Assembly: GCA_965262015.1 (NCBI GenBank)
Contig: OZ253494.1
Coordinates: 1,178,001 to 1,242,000, forward strand
DNA from: G965262015 sp965262015
GTDB taxonomy: Bacteria > Spirochaetota > Leptospiria > Turneriellales > CBDBES01
DNA length: 64,000 nt
Direction of reading: 5' to 3'
Shown here: positions 8,786-18,681 of the stretch, piece by piece
Position numbering within the stretch: the stretch's first letter is position 1
Layout: each line of letters begins with the position of its first letter
Position numbers and translations under genes: made by a program
The notes under the pieces: model-generated
Databases searched by the model: none
Seen by the model: the letters and a program-made list of their open reading frames with translations, nothing else
What the model was told of the DNA's origin: nothing

Positions 8786-9262
8786 CTATAGCATTTCTTT
8801 TTTATAATTAATAAAGGTAAATCCTTCATGGGATTCCTGATGGTTAATTTGGTATATTTTTGTGTCTATCTTGGGGAAAAATCTATCACCATCATATGTG
8901 CCGTGTAGCTGCGTAAGATAAATATTCTCAACTAACATCTCATCTAAGGCTTCTCTAAATACATTCTCTCCGCCAATAATAAAAATATTTTTGCTACTAT
9001 CACAGTATTGAATGGCCTCTTTTAAGGATGTTGATAATACACATGAAGGTAATTTTTTTATGCTACGGCTTAGGACAATAAATTGTCTTCCAGGTAAGAC
9101 TTTACCAATGGAAGTAAATGTTTTTCTACCCATGATTAAAGAAGCACCCATGGTTAGCTTTTTAAAACGTGCCATATCAGATGGGACATGCCATGGTAAT
9201 CCTCCATTGAGACCAATCACATGGTTATCTGAAACAGCTACGATTAAAGAAATGGAACTCAT
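8786..9262 (-). CDS. folA: dihydrofolate reductase
   Basis: Reduces dihydrofolate to tetrahydrofolate with NADPH. The 158-aa protein has the family layout: 'ISLIVAVSDNHVIGLNGGLPWH' (split here over the nucleotide site and Met20-like loop), 'DMARFKKLT' with the active-site acidic residue, 'MGRKTFTSIG', 'GRQFIVLSR' and the 'FIIGGENVF' NADPH loop. Its ATG abuts the thyA stop codon with no spacer, so thyA-folA is one operon, with ThyA producing the dihydrofolate that FolA recycles. The length equals the 159 aa of E. coli FolA within one residue. Confidence 0.95.
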   Translation of the reverse strand: MSSISLIVAVSDNHVIGLNGGLPWHVPSDMARFKKLTMGASLIMGRKTFTSIGKVLPGRQFIVLSRSIKKLPSCVLSTSLKEAIQYCDSSKNIFIIGGENVFREALDEMLVENIYLTQLHGTYDGDRFFPKIDTKIYQINHQESHEGFTFINYKKEML

Positions 9263-10060
9263 TTAAATCGCTACCTCTGCTTTTAGAGGAGGATGATAAC
9301 GATAATTATTAATTTTTATGTCATTATATTTAAAATCAAATATAGATAAAATGCCTTGTTTCAGAGTTAATGTAGGTAATGGCATAGGGGAGCGTTGTAA
9401 TTGTATATGGGCTTGTTCTTGGTGATTAGTATATAGATGTGCATCCCCAAGTGTATAAATAAGTTCATGAGCTTTCAACTGGCATACTTGTGCCATCATA
9501 TGTAGTAACAAACTATATGAAGCAATGTTGAATGGTAAACCAAGGAAAATATCTGCACTACGCTGATATACCTGACAAGAAAGTTTCCCCTCTGAGACAT
9601 AATACTGGGATATCACATGGCAGGGTGCTAACGCCATGTTAGGAAGTTCAGAAACGTTCCAGCTAGAAACAACCAAGCGCCTACTAGTAGGATTAGATTG
9701 GATCTCTTTAATAACATTAGATATTTGATCAATAGGCTTTTGTCCCGCTCTATTAGGCCAAGCCCTCCACTGTATACCATAAATAGGACCTAGATCTCCA
9801 TTATCATCTGCCCACTCATCCCAAATAGATATACCATTTTTCTGTAAATATGTTATATTTGTATTACCTTGTAAAAACCATAATAATTCATGTACAATAG
9901 CTTTAGTATAGATTTTTTTTGTAGTTACTAGAGGAAAGCCTTCTGAAAGATCAAATCTCATTTGATAACCAAATAGGCTATAACAATCCGTATTAGTTCG
10001 GTTGTTCTTATAGATACCTCTTTGTAGAACATCACGTATTAATCGTAGATATATTTCCAT
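9263..10060 (-). CDS. thyA: thymidylate synthase
   Basis: Methylates dUMP to dTMP using methylene-tetrahydrofolate. The 265-aa protein is the usual short bacterial form. 'DLSEGFPLVTTKK' and 'ELLWFLQGNTNI' mark the N-terminus, the catalytic Cys is in 'ALAPCHVISQYYV', and 'QVYQRSADIFLGLPFNIA' with 'GDAHLYTNHQEQ' completes the folate and dUMP sites. It is the first gene of a pair with folA and lies ten bases downstream of hemL on the same strand, so it may share the larger transcript beginning near alaS. Nothing is missing in the active site. Confidence 0.96.
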   Translation of the reverse strand: MEIYLRLIRDVLQRGIYKNNRTNTDCYSLFGYQMRFDLSEGFPLVTTKKIYTKAIVHELLWFLQGNTNITYLQKNGISIWDEWADDNGDLGPIYGIQWRAWPNRAGQKPIDQISNVIKEIQSNPTSRRLVVSSWNVSELPNMALAPCHVISQYYVSEGKLSCQVYQRSADIFLGLPFNIASYSLLLHMMAQVCQLKAHELIYTLGDAHLYTNHQEQAHIQLQRSPMPLPTLTLKQGILSIFDFKYNDIKINNYRYHPPLKAEVAI

Positions 10061-10070
10061 GGTCCAGCAA

Positions 10071-11405
10071 CTATATAATTTCTAAGAAAATTTTCTTTAG
10101 TGTAGAAACTAGGTATTCTATATGTTTCTTTTTCATGGGGTAAGATAAAAAACCTACTTCATAGGATGATGGTGCAATATAGATATTTGCCTGTATACAT
10201 TTTTCAAATATCTGAGAGTATAAAGCAGAGGCCTTATCAGAAATCTGATCTGCACTACGCATAGGTAATTGTTGCGACTTGTCGTGTATTGACAACCAAA
10301 AGATAGAATTTTCAACAACTATATCAACCCCAATAGATTTATTACTAAATATGGGCATAATATTCTTGTGATATAGATCAACCAAATAGTTAGATAAATA
10401 ATTTAAGTGTTCGTATACATTTTCTTGTAATAAAGATTGTAATGTTGCATAACCCGCTACCATGGCTAATGGATTACCAGATAAAGTACCAGCTTGATAT
10501 ATATCTCCTTCAGGAGCTAAATGAGACATAATTTTTTCTTTACCAGCGATGGCACCAATAGGCATTCCCCCACCTATAACTTTACCATAAGTGGTAATAT
10601 CAGGTATAATCTGATATTTTTCTGTAAATCCACCAAAACACAAACGAAAGCCTGTAATGACTTCGTCAAAGATAAGCAGAGTATTATGTTGCTTAGTAAT
10701 CTCTCTTAGTTTTTGTAAATATTCAATGCGTTGTGGTAGTAAACCGCTATTTGCAGGCAGTGGTTCAATAATTATCACGGCAATCTCATTAGGGTATTTA
10801 TGGAATATATCTTCTAATGATTGTTCGTCATCCAAAGGTAGAACCAAGGTTTCCTGTAAAGTTGAAACTGGTATACCGGCACTATTACCACTTTCATTTT
10901 GGGAAGTTATTAGACCAGAACCACTTTTGACCAATGTACTATCAGAATGTCCATGATAACATGATTCAAACTTAACAATTTTATTTCTATTTGTTATACC
11001 TCTAGCTAATCGAATAGCTGTCATAACTGCTTCTGTCCCTGAATTTACTAAACGTACTAAATCAATATGTTGGATATTATTGACAATTAATTGGGCTAGA
11101 TTATATTCATACTGGGTAATAGTACCGTATGAAGTCCCTTTAGATGCCTGTTTTCTGATTGCTTTAACAACTGGCGGGTAAGCATGTCCTAGTATTAAAG
11201 GCCCCCAACTATTTAGAAAGTCTAGATACTGGTGGTTATCTATGTCTTTTATCCAACAAGCATTTGCCTTTTTAATGGCAATTGGTGCAATATTAACATT
11301 TTTAAATGCCCTGACAGGTGAATTTACACCACCAACCATAACTTTTTGTAGATTTTTCCATAGAGTTTTAGATTGGTTAAAGGATTTACCTTTTAAAGAT
11401 AACAT
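10071..11405 (-). CDS. hemL: glutamate-1-semialdehyde 2,1-aminomutase
   Basis: Converts glutamate-1-semialdehyde to 5-aminolevulinate, the C5 route into heme. The 444-aa fold-type I aminotransferase has 'VGGVNSPVRAF' near the N-terminus, the phosphate-binding 'NSGTEAVMTAIRLAR' (about 121-135), 'YHGHSD', the acidic 'FDEVITGFR' that contacts the PLP ring, and the Schiff-base lysine at Lys275 in 'TYGKVIGGG'. Length agrees with the family (about 430). HemA is not in the window. With hemJ nearby it shows that the organism makes its own heme, which the catalase and c'-type cytochrome also need. It sits between alaS (3-base gap) and thyA (10-base gap). Confidence 0.95.
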   Translation of the reverse strand: MLSLKGKSFNQSKTLWKNLQKVMVGGVNSPVRAFKNVNIAPIAIKKANACWIKDIDNHQYLDFLNSWGPLILGHAYPPVVKAIRKQASKGTSYGTITQYEYNLAQLIVNNIQHIDLVRLVNSGTEAVMTAIRLARGITNRNKIVKFESCYHGHSDSTLVKSGSGLITSQNESGNSAGIPVSTLQETLVLPLDDEQSLEDIFHKYPNEIAVIIIEPLPANSGLLPQRIEYLQKLREITKQHNTLLIFDEVITGFRLCFGGFTEKYQIIPDITTYGKVIGGGMPIGAIAGKEKIMSHLAPEGDIYQAGTLSGNPLAMVAGYATLQSLLQENVYEHLNYLSNYLVDLYHKNIMPIFSNKSIGVDIVVENSIFWLSIHDKSQQLPMRSADQISDKASALYSQIFEKCIQANIYIAPSSYEVGFLSYPMKKKHIEYLVSTLKKIFLEII

Positions 11406-11408
11406 GTC

Positions 11409-14156
11409 CTACTGTGCTATATATTCAGAAACTTGTTGCTTAAACTGGGTAACAATTTTATCAATCGCACCTTCCGCTATTTTCCCACTAATTTGTGCTA
11501 GTATTTTTTTGCCTCCACCTCCTACTTTATCAGTATACATTATGTGAGGGAGCATGCTCTTAACCATATCATTTACATAAAATGAATGGAGTTTTGAATA
11601 TTGTTCACTAGTGGCAATCACAACAGACCATGTTTGTTCTGCAGATAAAATACTTTGTAAAATAAATATAGCATTTTCTTTCATGCCCCTTAATGCATCA
11701 GCTATTTGTTTAAGCTCTTGAATACTAGTATTTTCTATTGAGTAAAATATCACGGTTTTACTATTAATTATTTCAGATATTTGTATGATATTTTGTAGCT
11801 TCACTTTTGTTAAAGGCAGATGGGAGGTTTTTTTATGTTGTTTTTTAGTTTGTGATAATATATTTCGTAGTTTGGCTTGAATCTCTATGCTTTTTCGATA
11901 AACAAGAGGAATATTATTGCCTTCTGTGAATAACACAGCACATTGTTTCATATCTTTTTCTTCAGTTTGATGAGCTGCCTTATCTTGTATGCTGTGCCAA
12001 ATCTGTTGATTCTCTTGATGTAGAGCATGTGCTCTCATGATGGCTTCTTGGTCAAATATAGCTTCAATTCTACGACTACCGGATCCAACACTACTTTCTT
12101 TTACAATCAAAAAAACATTAATATCTTTTGTATTTGTTACATGCGTACCACCACATAGTTCACATGATACATCACCCATTGTTACAACACGCACCTCATC
12201 ACCGTACTTTTCATTAAAAGTCATTACAGCTCCTAATTTTTTAGCATTTTCTTTGGGCATGTTTACTGTCTTAACTAACAAGGCATTTTGTATTGCTTGA
12301 TTAACCGTAGTTTCTATTTGTACAATATCTTTCATAATTACTTTTGCAGGATGCGTAAAATCAAAACGTAGATATTCCTTGTGTACCAAAGAACCACTTT
12401 GTTTTATATGATTACCAAGAATTTTATTTAAGGCAGCATTAAGTAAATGAGTTGCACTATGACTTTTTTTTAAATTATCTCGATTGTTCTTGTCTATAAC
12501 AAGATACACTTTATCCGCTACACGGATTGTACCTTCTAGTAAAACACCATAATGTAAAATACGGCCTTCAACTATTTGTGTGTCATAAACGTCAATACGT
12601 GTTTTTTGTTGGTTCATTGACTTAAATAAATTAATATAACCAATATCTCCAATTTGTCCACCAGATTCAGGATAAAACGGTGACTGTTCCGTGGCGATTA
12701 TAATATTATTATTAGCATTGTTGATGGAATGATACGTAAATTGTTCTCGTCTAATTTGTTTATGCCACAGCCCTAATACCGTAGCTTGGCTTTCAGTATT
12801 CTCATGGCCTATAAAATAAGTTGCCATAATATTATTAAGATCAATATCTACTTGTTGCCCCTGCCATGCACGTTTCCCTTGTGTTTTCTGTTCTTGCAAT
12901 TTGACATGGAAGCTTAACATATCAACACTAATGCCTTCTTGCTGTGCTAACGCTTGCGTCATATCAATAGGGAATCCAAATGTGTCATAAAGTAAAAAAG
13001 CATCAGCACCGCTAATCACACCTTGTTCGATAGAGTTTTCCATAACATTTTGAAATTTATCCATGCCAAAATCTAGAGTTTGTAAAAATTTTTTTTCTTC
13101 ACTTTGGATGGTATTTTTTATAATATTCTTTTGTTGTTCCAGCTCAGGATACCATTTTTTGTAGGTATTTATAATATCTGTTACCAAGCGATATAATATA
13201 GGTACATGCTGTCCCAATGCTTTGCTACTTAATATGGCTATTCTAATAATTTTGCGTACTACATAACCACGAAATTCATTTGAAGGATAAATACCATCCG
13301 TAATAGCAAAACTACTAGAACGTACATGATCAATAATAGTATAAATATTTTTCTGATTGTGCGGGTGAATATTAATGTCATATAATTTAGTAACTGCCTG
13401 TGTTAATAATTGAAAGTCATCTGTGTCAAATACAGAATCTACATTCTGAGTTAAAAGAGCGATTCTCTCTAAACCAGCACCTGTATCAATACCTTGGCTC
13501 TGTGCATTATGAAAAATCCCTTGACTATCTTTTTCATATTGGTTAAATACGAGATTCCAAAATTCTAAAAATCTTTCCCCTTCATCACCTGGCTGATTAC
13601 AGGTACCATTTATATCATAATTCACTCCTCTATCAAGATAAAGCTCACTACAAGGACCGCATATTCCAGTGCTACCTACTGGACCCCAAAAGTTATGTTT
13701 CTCACCTAGTCGTACAATCCGTGAAGTGGGTATCCCAATATGATCTTTCCATAGAGAATATGCTTCGTTATCATCTTGATAGACACTAACCCAAATAAGT
13801 TCTTTATTAAACTGTAGATGCTCTATGGTATATTCCCATGCAAGCTCGATAGCTTTTTGTTTAAAATAAGCACCAAAGCTAAAATTTCCCATCATTTCAA
13901 AGAAAGAAAGATGTCGTTTAGTTTTCCCTACTTCTTCTATATCTGTGGTACGCATGCACTTCTGGATGGTCACTACTTGCTTATGAGGTGGGGGCGAAAT
14001 ACCAGAAAAATAAGATTTAAAAGGGACCATCCCTGCACTAGTAAATAATAAAGTATGATCTTCTTGAGGTAATAAGCTAGCACTATCTAGAATATGGTGC
14101 TTGTTATCTTTAAAAAACGTTAAAAAAGAATCTCGGATCTGTGCAGTACTTAACAT
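11409..14156 (-). CDS. alaS: alanyl-tRNA synthetase
   Basis: Charges tRNA-Ala and clears misacylated Ser and Gly. The 915-aa protein shows all domains in order: class II catalytic core with 'TSAGMVPFKSYF' and 'KCMRTTDIEEVG' (about 1-250), tRNA-recognition helices, the editing domain with the zinc site 'HSATHLL' and 'CELCGGTHV' (about 560-700), and a C-Ala oligomerisation domain that ends in the glycine-rich 'KVGGGGKKILAQISG'. It is slightly longer than the E. coli enzyme (876). It heads the minus-strand run alaS-hemL-thyA-folA with gaps of 3, 10 and 0 bases. Confidence 0.97.
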   Translation of the reverse strand: MLSTAQIRDSFLTFFKDNKHHILDSASLLPQEDHTLLFTSAGMVPFKSYFSGISPPPHKQVVTIQKCMRTTDIEEVGKTKRHLSFFEMMGNFSFGAYFKQKAIELAWEYTIEHLQFNKELIWVSVYQDDNEAYSLWKDHIGIPTSRIVRLGEKHNFWGPVGSTGICGPCSELYLDRGVNYDINGTCNQPGDEGERFLEFWNLVFNQYEKDSQGIFHNAQSQGIDTGAGLERIALLTQNVDSVFDTDDFQLLTQAVTKLYDINIHPHNQKNIYTIIDHVRSSSFAITDGIYPSNEFRGYVVRKIIRIAILSSKALGQHVPILYRLVTDIINTYKKWYPELEQQKNIIKNTIQSEEKKFLQTLDFGMDKFQNVMENSIEQGVISGADAFLLYDTFGFPIDMTQALAQQEGISVDMLSFHVKLQEQKTQGKRAWQGQQVDIDLNNIMATYFIGHENTESQATVLGLWHKQIRREQFTYHSINNANNNIIIATEQSPFYPESGGQIGDIGYINLFKSMNQQKTRIDVYDTQIVEGRILHYGVLLEGTIRVADKVYLVIDKNNRDNLKKSHSATHLLNAALNKILGNHIKQSGSLVHKEYLRFDFTHPAKVIMKDIVQIETTVNQAIQNALLVKTVNMPKENAKKLGAVMTFNEKYGDEVRVVTMGDVSCELCGGTHVTNTKDINVFLIVKESSVGSGSRRIEAIFDQEAIMRAHALHQENQQIWHSIQDKAAHQTEEKDMKQCAVLFTEGNNIPLVYRKSIEIQAKLRNILSQTKKQHKKTSHLPLTKVKLQNIIQISEIINSKTVIFYSIENTSIQELKQIADALRGMKENAIFILQSILSAEQTWSVVIATSEQYSKLHSFYVNDMVKSMLPHIMYTDKVGGGGKKILAQISGKIAEGAIDKIVTQFKQQVSEYIAQ

Positions 14157-14198
14157 AGCAAGGGAAAAGAGGGAAAGGCTAAATCTTGATGGAGCGTT

Positions 14199-15008
14199 TT
14201 ATTTTTCAATCTGTTTTAGTGCATTAAATACATGCTTTACCCTGAAAAAAGCAGTCATATTAGCCATAATGCAAACTATAGAGAGACTTATCATTAATCC
14301 ATAATAATAGCCTGGTGTACCAGAAAATATATAGTATGCAAAATTAAAAAAGGGATCTAGGCTACTACCTATTCCTAAAACCATAACTCGTTCTCCTCTG
14401 TGCATGTAACCTCTTCCCATACTAACAATATGATCAATGTTTCCTAAATTTCTTCCTCTTTCTTTTGCATACGACATAATAGAAGAACCCAATAGTGATA
14501 AAAAGGCAATAACAACAATGTATAAATTGTATGCAAACATTTTATTATTATCTTGAAATATACTAAAACATAAGATAATACCCGCAAAAACAAAATTATC
14601 TGCATATCTATCTAATACAGAATCTAGAAAGGCACCTGCCTTAGAATCTATACTATAATGTCGTGCCACTCTACCATCTATCATGTCTAGTGAGCCTGAG
14701 AGAATAAATAGACAGCCTGCTGTACTAATTGAACCCATTGCATAGGCTACTCCCGCAAGAACAGATACCAAGCAAGAAATAAATGTTATATGGTTAGGTT
14801 TTATTTTACAAAACACAAAAAAATGAAATAGAGGTGAAAACAAAAAAGACCAGTACATATATAGAAGCTGTGTACTTATCTTACTGGTTATTTTCTCTGA
14901 GGAAGAGTTATTGTATTGGGTACTTGGATATTTAACGAGATAGAATATGTATAGAAAAAATAACAATACAACCAATATAAGTATATGAATAATGCCCGTA
15001 CTAATCAT
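14199..15008 (-). CDS. CDP-alcohol phosphatidyltransferase family protein
   Basis: Enzymes of this family transfer a phosphatidyl group from CDP-diacylglycerol or a related CDP-alcohol to a second alcohol at the membrane. The 269-aa protein carries the complete signature D-G-x2-A-R-x8-G-x3-D-x3-D, read in 'DMIDGRVARH' followed by 'GAFLDSVLDRYAD' (about residues 96-130). At least six hydrophobic segments are present, with the first at the N-terminus. The substrate cannot be told from the sequence; phosphatidylglycerophosphate or phosphatidylinositol-phosphate synthase-like roles are possible. It is distinct from pssA at 16350. It lies 42 bases upstream of alaS on the same strand. Confidence 0.85.
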   Translation of the reverse strand: MISTGIIHILILVVLLFFLYIFYLVKYPSTQYNNSSSEKITSKISTQLLYMYWSFLFSPLFHFFVFCKIKPNHITFISCLVSVLAGVAYAMGSISTAGCLFILSGSLDMIDGRVARHYSIDSKAGAFLDSVLDRYADNFVFAGIILCFSIFQDNNKMFAYNLYIVVIAFLSLLGSSIMSYAKERGRNLGNIDHIVSMGRGYMHRGERVMVLGIGSSLDPFFNFAYYIFSGTPGYYYGLMISLSIVCIMANMTAFFRVKHVFNALKQIEK

Positions 15009-15178
15009 TTATAGAGTAGACAATATCTAATTAAAATAGCATGCGTCTATTAAAAAAATAGCCGGCCCTAAAATACAGTATGGATGTTAGTACCCTATAA
15101 CTGGACTTGACTTTCCAAAAAATGATCTTTACAGTTTACAAGTAGACTCATCTATATCTGGCGAGTGTTGTATACTTG

Positions 15179-15252
<74 letters not shown>

Positions 15253-15280
15253 TTTATGACAACTTCTTACTTTATGCACT

Positions 15281-15362
15281 GGGCAGGTTCCCGAGCGGTC
15301 AAAGGGGGCAGACTGTAAATCTGTTGGCTCAGCCTTCGAAGGTTCGAATCCTTCCCTGCCCA
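15281..15362 (+). tRNA. tRNA-Tyr (GUA)
   Basis: An 82-nt class II tRNA: acceptor GGGCAGG pairs with CCTGCCC, the anticodon loop CTGTAAA contains GTA at 15315-15317, the long variable arm is present ('TGGCTCAGCCTTCGA'), and the T arm holds GGTTCGAATCC. CCA is not encoded. The start codon of the next gene lies only seven bases downstream, so mRNA and tRNA must be separated by processing if they are co-transcribed. Confidence 0.97.
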
Positions 15363-15368
15363 TAATTC

Positions 15369-16337
15369 ATGGTTAATTTTGAAGAGGCCGTCAAATCAAA
15401 TCTCCTCTCTAAAAATTATGCGAGAGCATTAGAGCAAACTAGAGCATGGTTAAATTCAATACCTTTAAAGGGTGATGTAGTAAGTCATGAGGCATATAGT
15501 CTTGCTGTTGAAGTATATTACTATATAACATTTCTTCTAAATCGTAGTGAACGCTTAGAGACTCTTACAACCAATAAAGGGAAAGCATATTTTTTTATAG
15601 AATGCTTAGAGGGCTTACACAAAATTAGGCAAGAAAAAAAAATTATTATAGAATCAAGCTGTTGGTCTACGATCTTACTTGCTCTACATAGTGATATATC
15701 ATATTACCTTGCTAAAGAGTTAGCTGGCCAAAGGTCCTATAACCTCCATGAAGTAGACGTGATACAATTAGGTACATCATTAATTGAAATAGGAAACTGG
15801 TCTGCTGCACAAGATGCTTTAGAGTTTTTACAGAATATACATTCTAAACATGCTTTGTGTCATTATCTTTTAGCTTATGTGTACTTTGAACAAAATAAAA
15901 TACAAAACTTTTATATATCATTAAGAGAAGCTTTATTTCTTGATCCTGCCATTATGCTTAATAGAGAATTTTGCATCAAAGATGATTCTTTTGTAGCACT
16001 ATGGGAGCAGGTCTGCCACCAGGAATTTACTGACCCATCTATTAAATACTACTATTTTGCCCTATTAGCAGAGGTTTATGGTTTATATAAAATCCGAAAA
16101 GATCTAACTAAAACAGATATTAAATCTCTAGAAGCAGAATTTTATAGCCTATACCAAGATAATAATACCCATGGATTTAAACAAGATAAAGTTAAATTTC
16201 GCTTACTCCACTACTTAACATGGTTAATTTACGAAGCTAACCGTACAAATACAATTGCTATTTTAAAGAATTATAAAATTATTATGTCAGAGATAGACAA
16301 AAACATATACGAACTATTTTGTACAAATAATATATAG
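15369..16337 (+). CDS. TPR-like helical protein of unknown role
   Basis: A 322-aa soluble protein, nearly all helix. Repeated helix pairs with small residues and aromatic packing positions ('SYNLHEVDVIQLGTSLIE', 'GNWSAAQDALEFLQ', 'HALCHYLLAYVYFEQNK', 'ISLREALFLDPA') look like two or three degenerate tetratricopeptide repeats around residues 130-205. TPR proteins usually serve as scaffolds. There is no signal peptide and no catalytic motif. It begins seven bases after tRNA-Tyr, which suggests shared transcription, and converges on pssA with a 12-base gap. The partner is unknown. TPR assignment is by pattern, not by a profile search. Confidence 0.55.
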   Translation: MVNFEEAVKSNLLSKNYARALEQTRAWLNSIPLKGDVVSHEAYSLAVEVYYYITFLLNRSERLETLTTNKGKAYFFIECLEGLHKIRQEKKIIIESSCWSTILLALHSDISYYLAKELAGQRSYNLHEVDVIQLGTSLIEIGNWSAAQDALEFLQNIHSKHALCHYLLAYVYFEQNKIQNFYISLREALFLDPAIMLNREFCIKDDSFVALWEQVCHQEFTDPSIKYYYFALLAEVYGLYKIRKDLTKTDIKSLEAEFYSLYQDNNTHGFKQDKVKFRLLHYLTWLIYEANRTNTIAILKNYKIIMSEIDKNIYELFCTNNI

Positions 16338-16349
16338 TAAAATATGATA

Positions 16350-17096
16350 TTAAATTTTAAACTTTTGCACGATCGTTAATCCCATAGACAATAAACCTGA
16401 AAAAGTATATAAGGCTAAAATTGTAAGCACCGCATCATGCCACTTAAAAAAAATAGCTCCTAAAAAAATAAGAGATATAAAAACACAAAACCTAAACATC
16501 ATTAATTTTATTGATGTTGTTCCACCTGGTTTCTTGTATCTAACACGGCTAACCATTAAAAAAGATATCAATATAAACAAAATAAGGCTACCTGTTTTGA
16601 GAACCGTATAATGGCTAGAAATACACATTAGGGTAACTAAACCACCTGCCACAGGAGACGGTAAACCTACAAAAACACTTGTTGTATCCTTCCTGAGACT
16701 AAACCGTGCTAACCTATACGCCACACACACAGGATATATTAAAGCAATCATAATACCAAAATTCATGGGAAACCCTAAAATAGAGTATTTGATATCCTTT
16801 AGATAAATATGATAATACAGAAACGCTGGTGCAATACCAAATGTAGTCATATCAGCTAATGTATCAAGCTGTTCCCCTAAAACAGATTCTGTATTAAGAA
16901 GACGGGCCACTAATCCATCAAAACCATCAAGTAATACAGCAACCAGAACAAGAGAGCTGCATAGAATAAGTGTTTGTTCACTTATTCTATATGAGCTACT
17001 AGAACCTAGGAGAAGTACAATAAACCCACAAGAAAGATTACCCAGCGAAAGTGCATTGGGCATCCAATTTTTACGGATCCTAACCATGTATATCAA
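16350..17096 (-). CDS. pssA: CDP-diacylglycerol--serine O-phosphatidyltransferase
   Basis: Makes phosphatidylserine, the precursor of phosphatidylethanolamine. The 248-aa membrane protein opens with 'MPNALSLGNLSCGF', a typical PssA N-terminus, followed by the CDP-alcohol transferase signature 'DGFDGLVARLL' and 'GEQLDTLADMTTFG' (about residues 60-92). The 'FG-APA' ending is specific for the type II PssA group, and about seven hydrophobic segments fill the rest. The first ATG in frame may be four codons upstream of the true start, since homologues often begin near 'MVRIRKNWMPN'. It is separated from rho by 136 bases. Confidence 0.88.
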   Translation of the reverse strand: MIYMVRIRKNWMPNALSLGNLSCGFIVLLLGSSSSYRISEQTLILCSSLVLVAVLLDGFDGLVARLLNTESVLGEQLDTLADMTTFGIAPAFLYYHIYLKDIKYSILGFPMNFGIMIALIYPVCVAYRLARFSLRKDTTSVFVGLPSPVAGGLVTLMCISSHYTVLKTGSLILFILISFLMVSRVRYKKPGGTTSIKLMMFRFCVFISLIFLGAIFFKWHDAVLTILALYTFSGLLSMGLTIVQKFKI

Positions 17097-17232
17097 TCAC
17101 AAGGTGGTAATTATGCAAGATGTCAATTATGTTATTATATCCATGGATTAGCTAATAGTTGATTAAGATACTCATTGATAAATCAGAAGCTTTCTACAGC
17201 ACTATATGACAGCTAACCTTATTATGATAATA

Positions 17233-18546
17233 CTAATTTTTAACATTCATACTCTCTATAAATGCTCTGTTATCTTTGGTTTTTTTCATTTTATCCAATA
17301 GTAGTTCCATGCTTTCAATAGAAGAGAGTGGAGAAATGACTTTACGTAGAATCCATACCTTTCTTAAATCATTCTCTTCTATCAATAGATCTTCCTTTCT
17401 TGTACCCGACTTATTAATATCAATAGCTGGATAAATTCTTTTATCAGCTAATTTACGATCTAAATGTACCTCCATATTACCAGTACCTTTGAATTCTTCA
17501 AAAATTACCTCGTCCATTTTTGAACCAGTCTCTACTAACGCCGTGGCAATAATAGTGAGGCTACCACCTTCTTCAACATTACGTGCCGCACCAAAAAATC
17601 TTTTAGGCTTATGTAGGGCATTAGAGTCAACACCACCCGATAAGACTTTGCCTGATGATGGGATAACTTGATTGTATGCACGAGCTAGACGAGTAATGGA
17701 ATCTAGTAAAATAACTACATCTTTTTTATATTCCACTAGCCTTTTAGCTTTTTCAATAACCATTTCAGCAACTTGGACATGTCTAGATGCTGGTTCATCA
17801 AATGTTGAACTAATGACTTCACCCTTAACATTACGTGCCATATCTGTCACTTCTTCGGGGCGCTCATCAATTAATAATACAATCAGTACAACTTCAGAAT
17901 GATTGGTAGTGATAGCATTAGCAATACTTTGCATAATCATGGTTTTTCCACTTCGGGGAGGGGCCACAATTAAACTACGTTGTCCTTTACCGATAGGTGC
18001 TAATAAATCTAGTATCCGTGTAGATAACGCTGTTGGCATATATTCTAACTCTAATCTATTGTCAGGATACAATGGAGTCAGATTATCAAAATAAATACGT
18101 TTTTTAGCTTGTTCGACAGGTTGTGTATTTATTAATTCGACTTTTAAAATCGCAAAAAAACGCTCACTATCTTTTGGCGAACGAATAGAACCGTATACAC
18201 AATCCCCTTTTCTGAGATTAAACATACGAATCTGAGCAGGGCTAACATAAATATCATCCGGACCAACTAAATAATTATAATTCGGAGATCTTAAGAACCC
18301 GTAACCATCTGGCATAATTTCAAGAATACCTTCTGCATAAACCAAACCATCTTTGCCATTATTTTTAGCTTGAGCCTGCAAAATAGCGAAAACCAAAGCA
18401 GGCTTTTTAAGAATAGTTGGATTCTTGACAGATAAATCCTCTGCCATTTTGAAAAGATCTTCCATACTCTTGGCCTTAAGAATAGAAATTTCCTTCTGTT
18501 GTGTCATCTCACTCTCTTGTTCTACATTACTATTATTTTTCAACAT
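17233..18546 (-). CDS. rho: transcription termination factor Rho
   Basis: RNA helicase that releases transcripts at Rho-dependent terminators. The 437-aa protein has the N-terminal cold-shock-like RNA-binding domain ('ILEIMPDGYGFLRSP', about 80-150), Walker A 'APPRSGKTMIM', the 'LLIDERPEEVTDM' and 'TFDEPASRHVQVAEM' blocks, Walker B 'VVILLDSITRLARAYN', the Q-loop region 'SGGVDSNALHKPKRFFGAAR' and the arginine finger region 'GTGNMEVHLDR'. It lacks the long N-terminal extension common in Bacteroidota and Actinomycetota. An alternative start at the second Met (18507) would remove 13 polar residues. No autoregulatory leader was recognised. Confidence 0.96.
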   Translation of the reverse strand: MLKNNSNVEQESEMTQQKEISILKAKSMEDLFKMAEDLSVKNPTILKKPALVFAILQAQAKNNGKDGLVYAEGILEIMPDGYGFLRSPNYNYLVGPDDIYVSPAQIRMFNLRKGDCVYGSIRSPKDSERFFAILKVELINTQPVEQAKKRIYFDNLTPLYPDNRLELEYMPTALSTRILDLLAPIGKGQRSLIVAPPRSGKTMIMQSIANAITTNHSEVVLIVLLIDERPEEVTDMARNVKGEVISSTFDEPASRHVQVAEMVIEKAKRLVEYKKDVVILLDSITRLARAYNQVIPSSGKVLSGGVDSNALHKPKRFFGAARNVEEGGSLTIIATALVETGSKMDEVIFEEFKGTGNMEVHLDRKLADKRIYPAIDINKSGTRKEDLLIEENDLRKVWILRKVISPLSSIESMELLLDKMKKTKDNRAFIESMNVKN

Positions 18547-18681
18547 ACCTCAGACTCCCATTATAGCCTACCAGATATATTTAACATTAAGTAATCTTCA
18601 CGACAACTTAACATAGAATACTGTGGCCAAGTGCCAAGACTCATATCATTATATTAATCAAGGATAGGCTTAGTTATAACT

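Noticed and set aside
9012..9266. Plus-strand frame across folA, and similar antisense frames in alaS, rho, uvrA and amt.
   Set aside because: They lie opposite well-supported genes and show no protein-like composition.
17233..18546. Bacteroidota symbiont as the source organism.
   Set aside because: Rho lacks the long N-terminal extension, several genes have strong Shine-Dalgarno sites, and the lipoproteins and unknown proteins look spirochaetal; not fully excluded.
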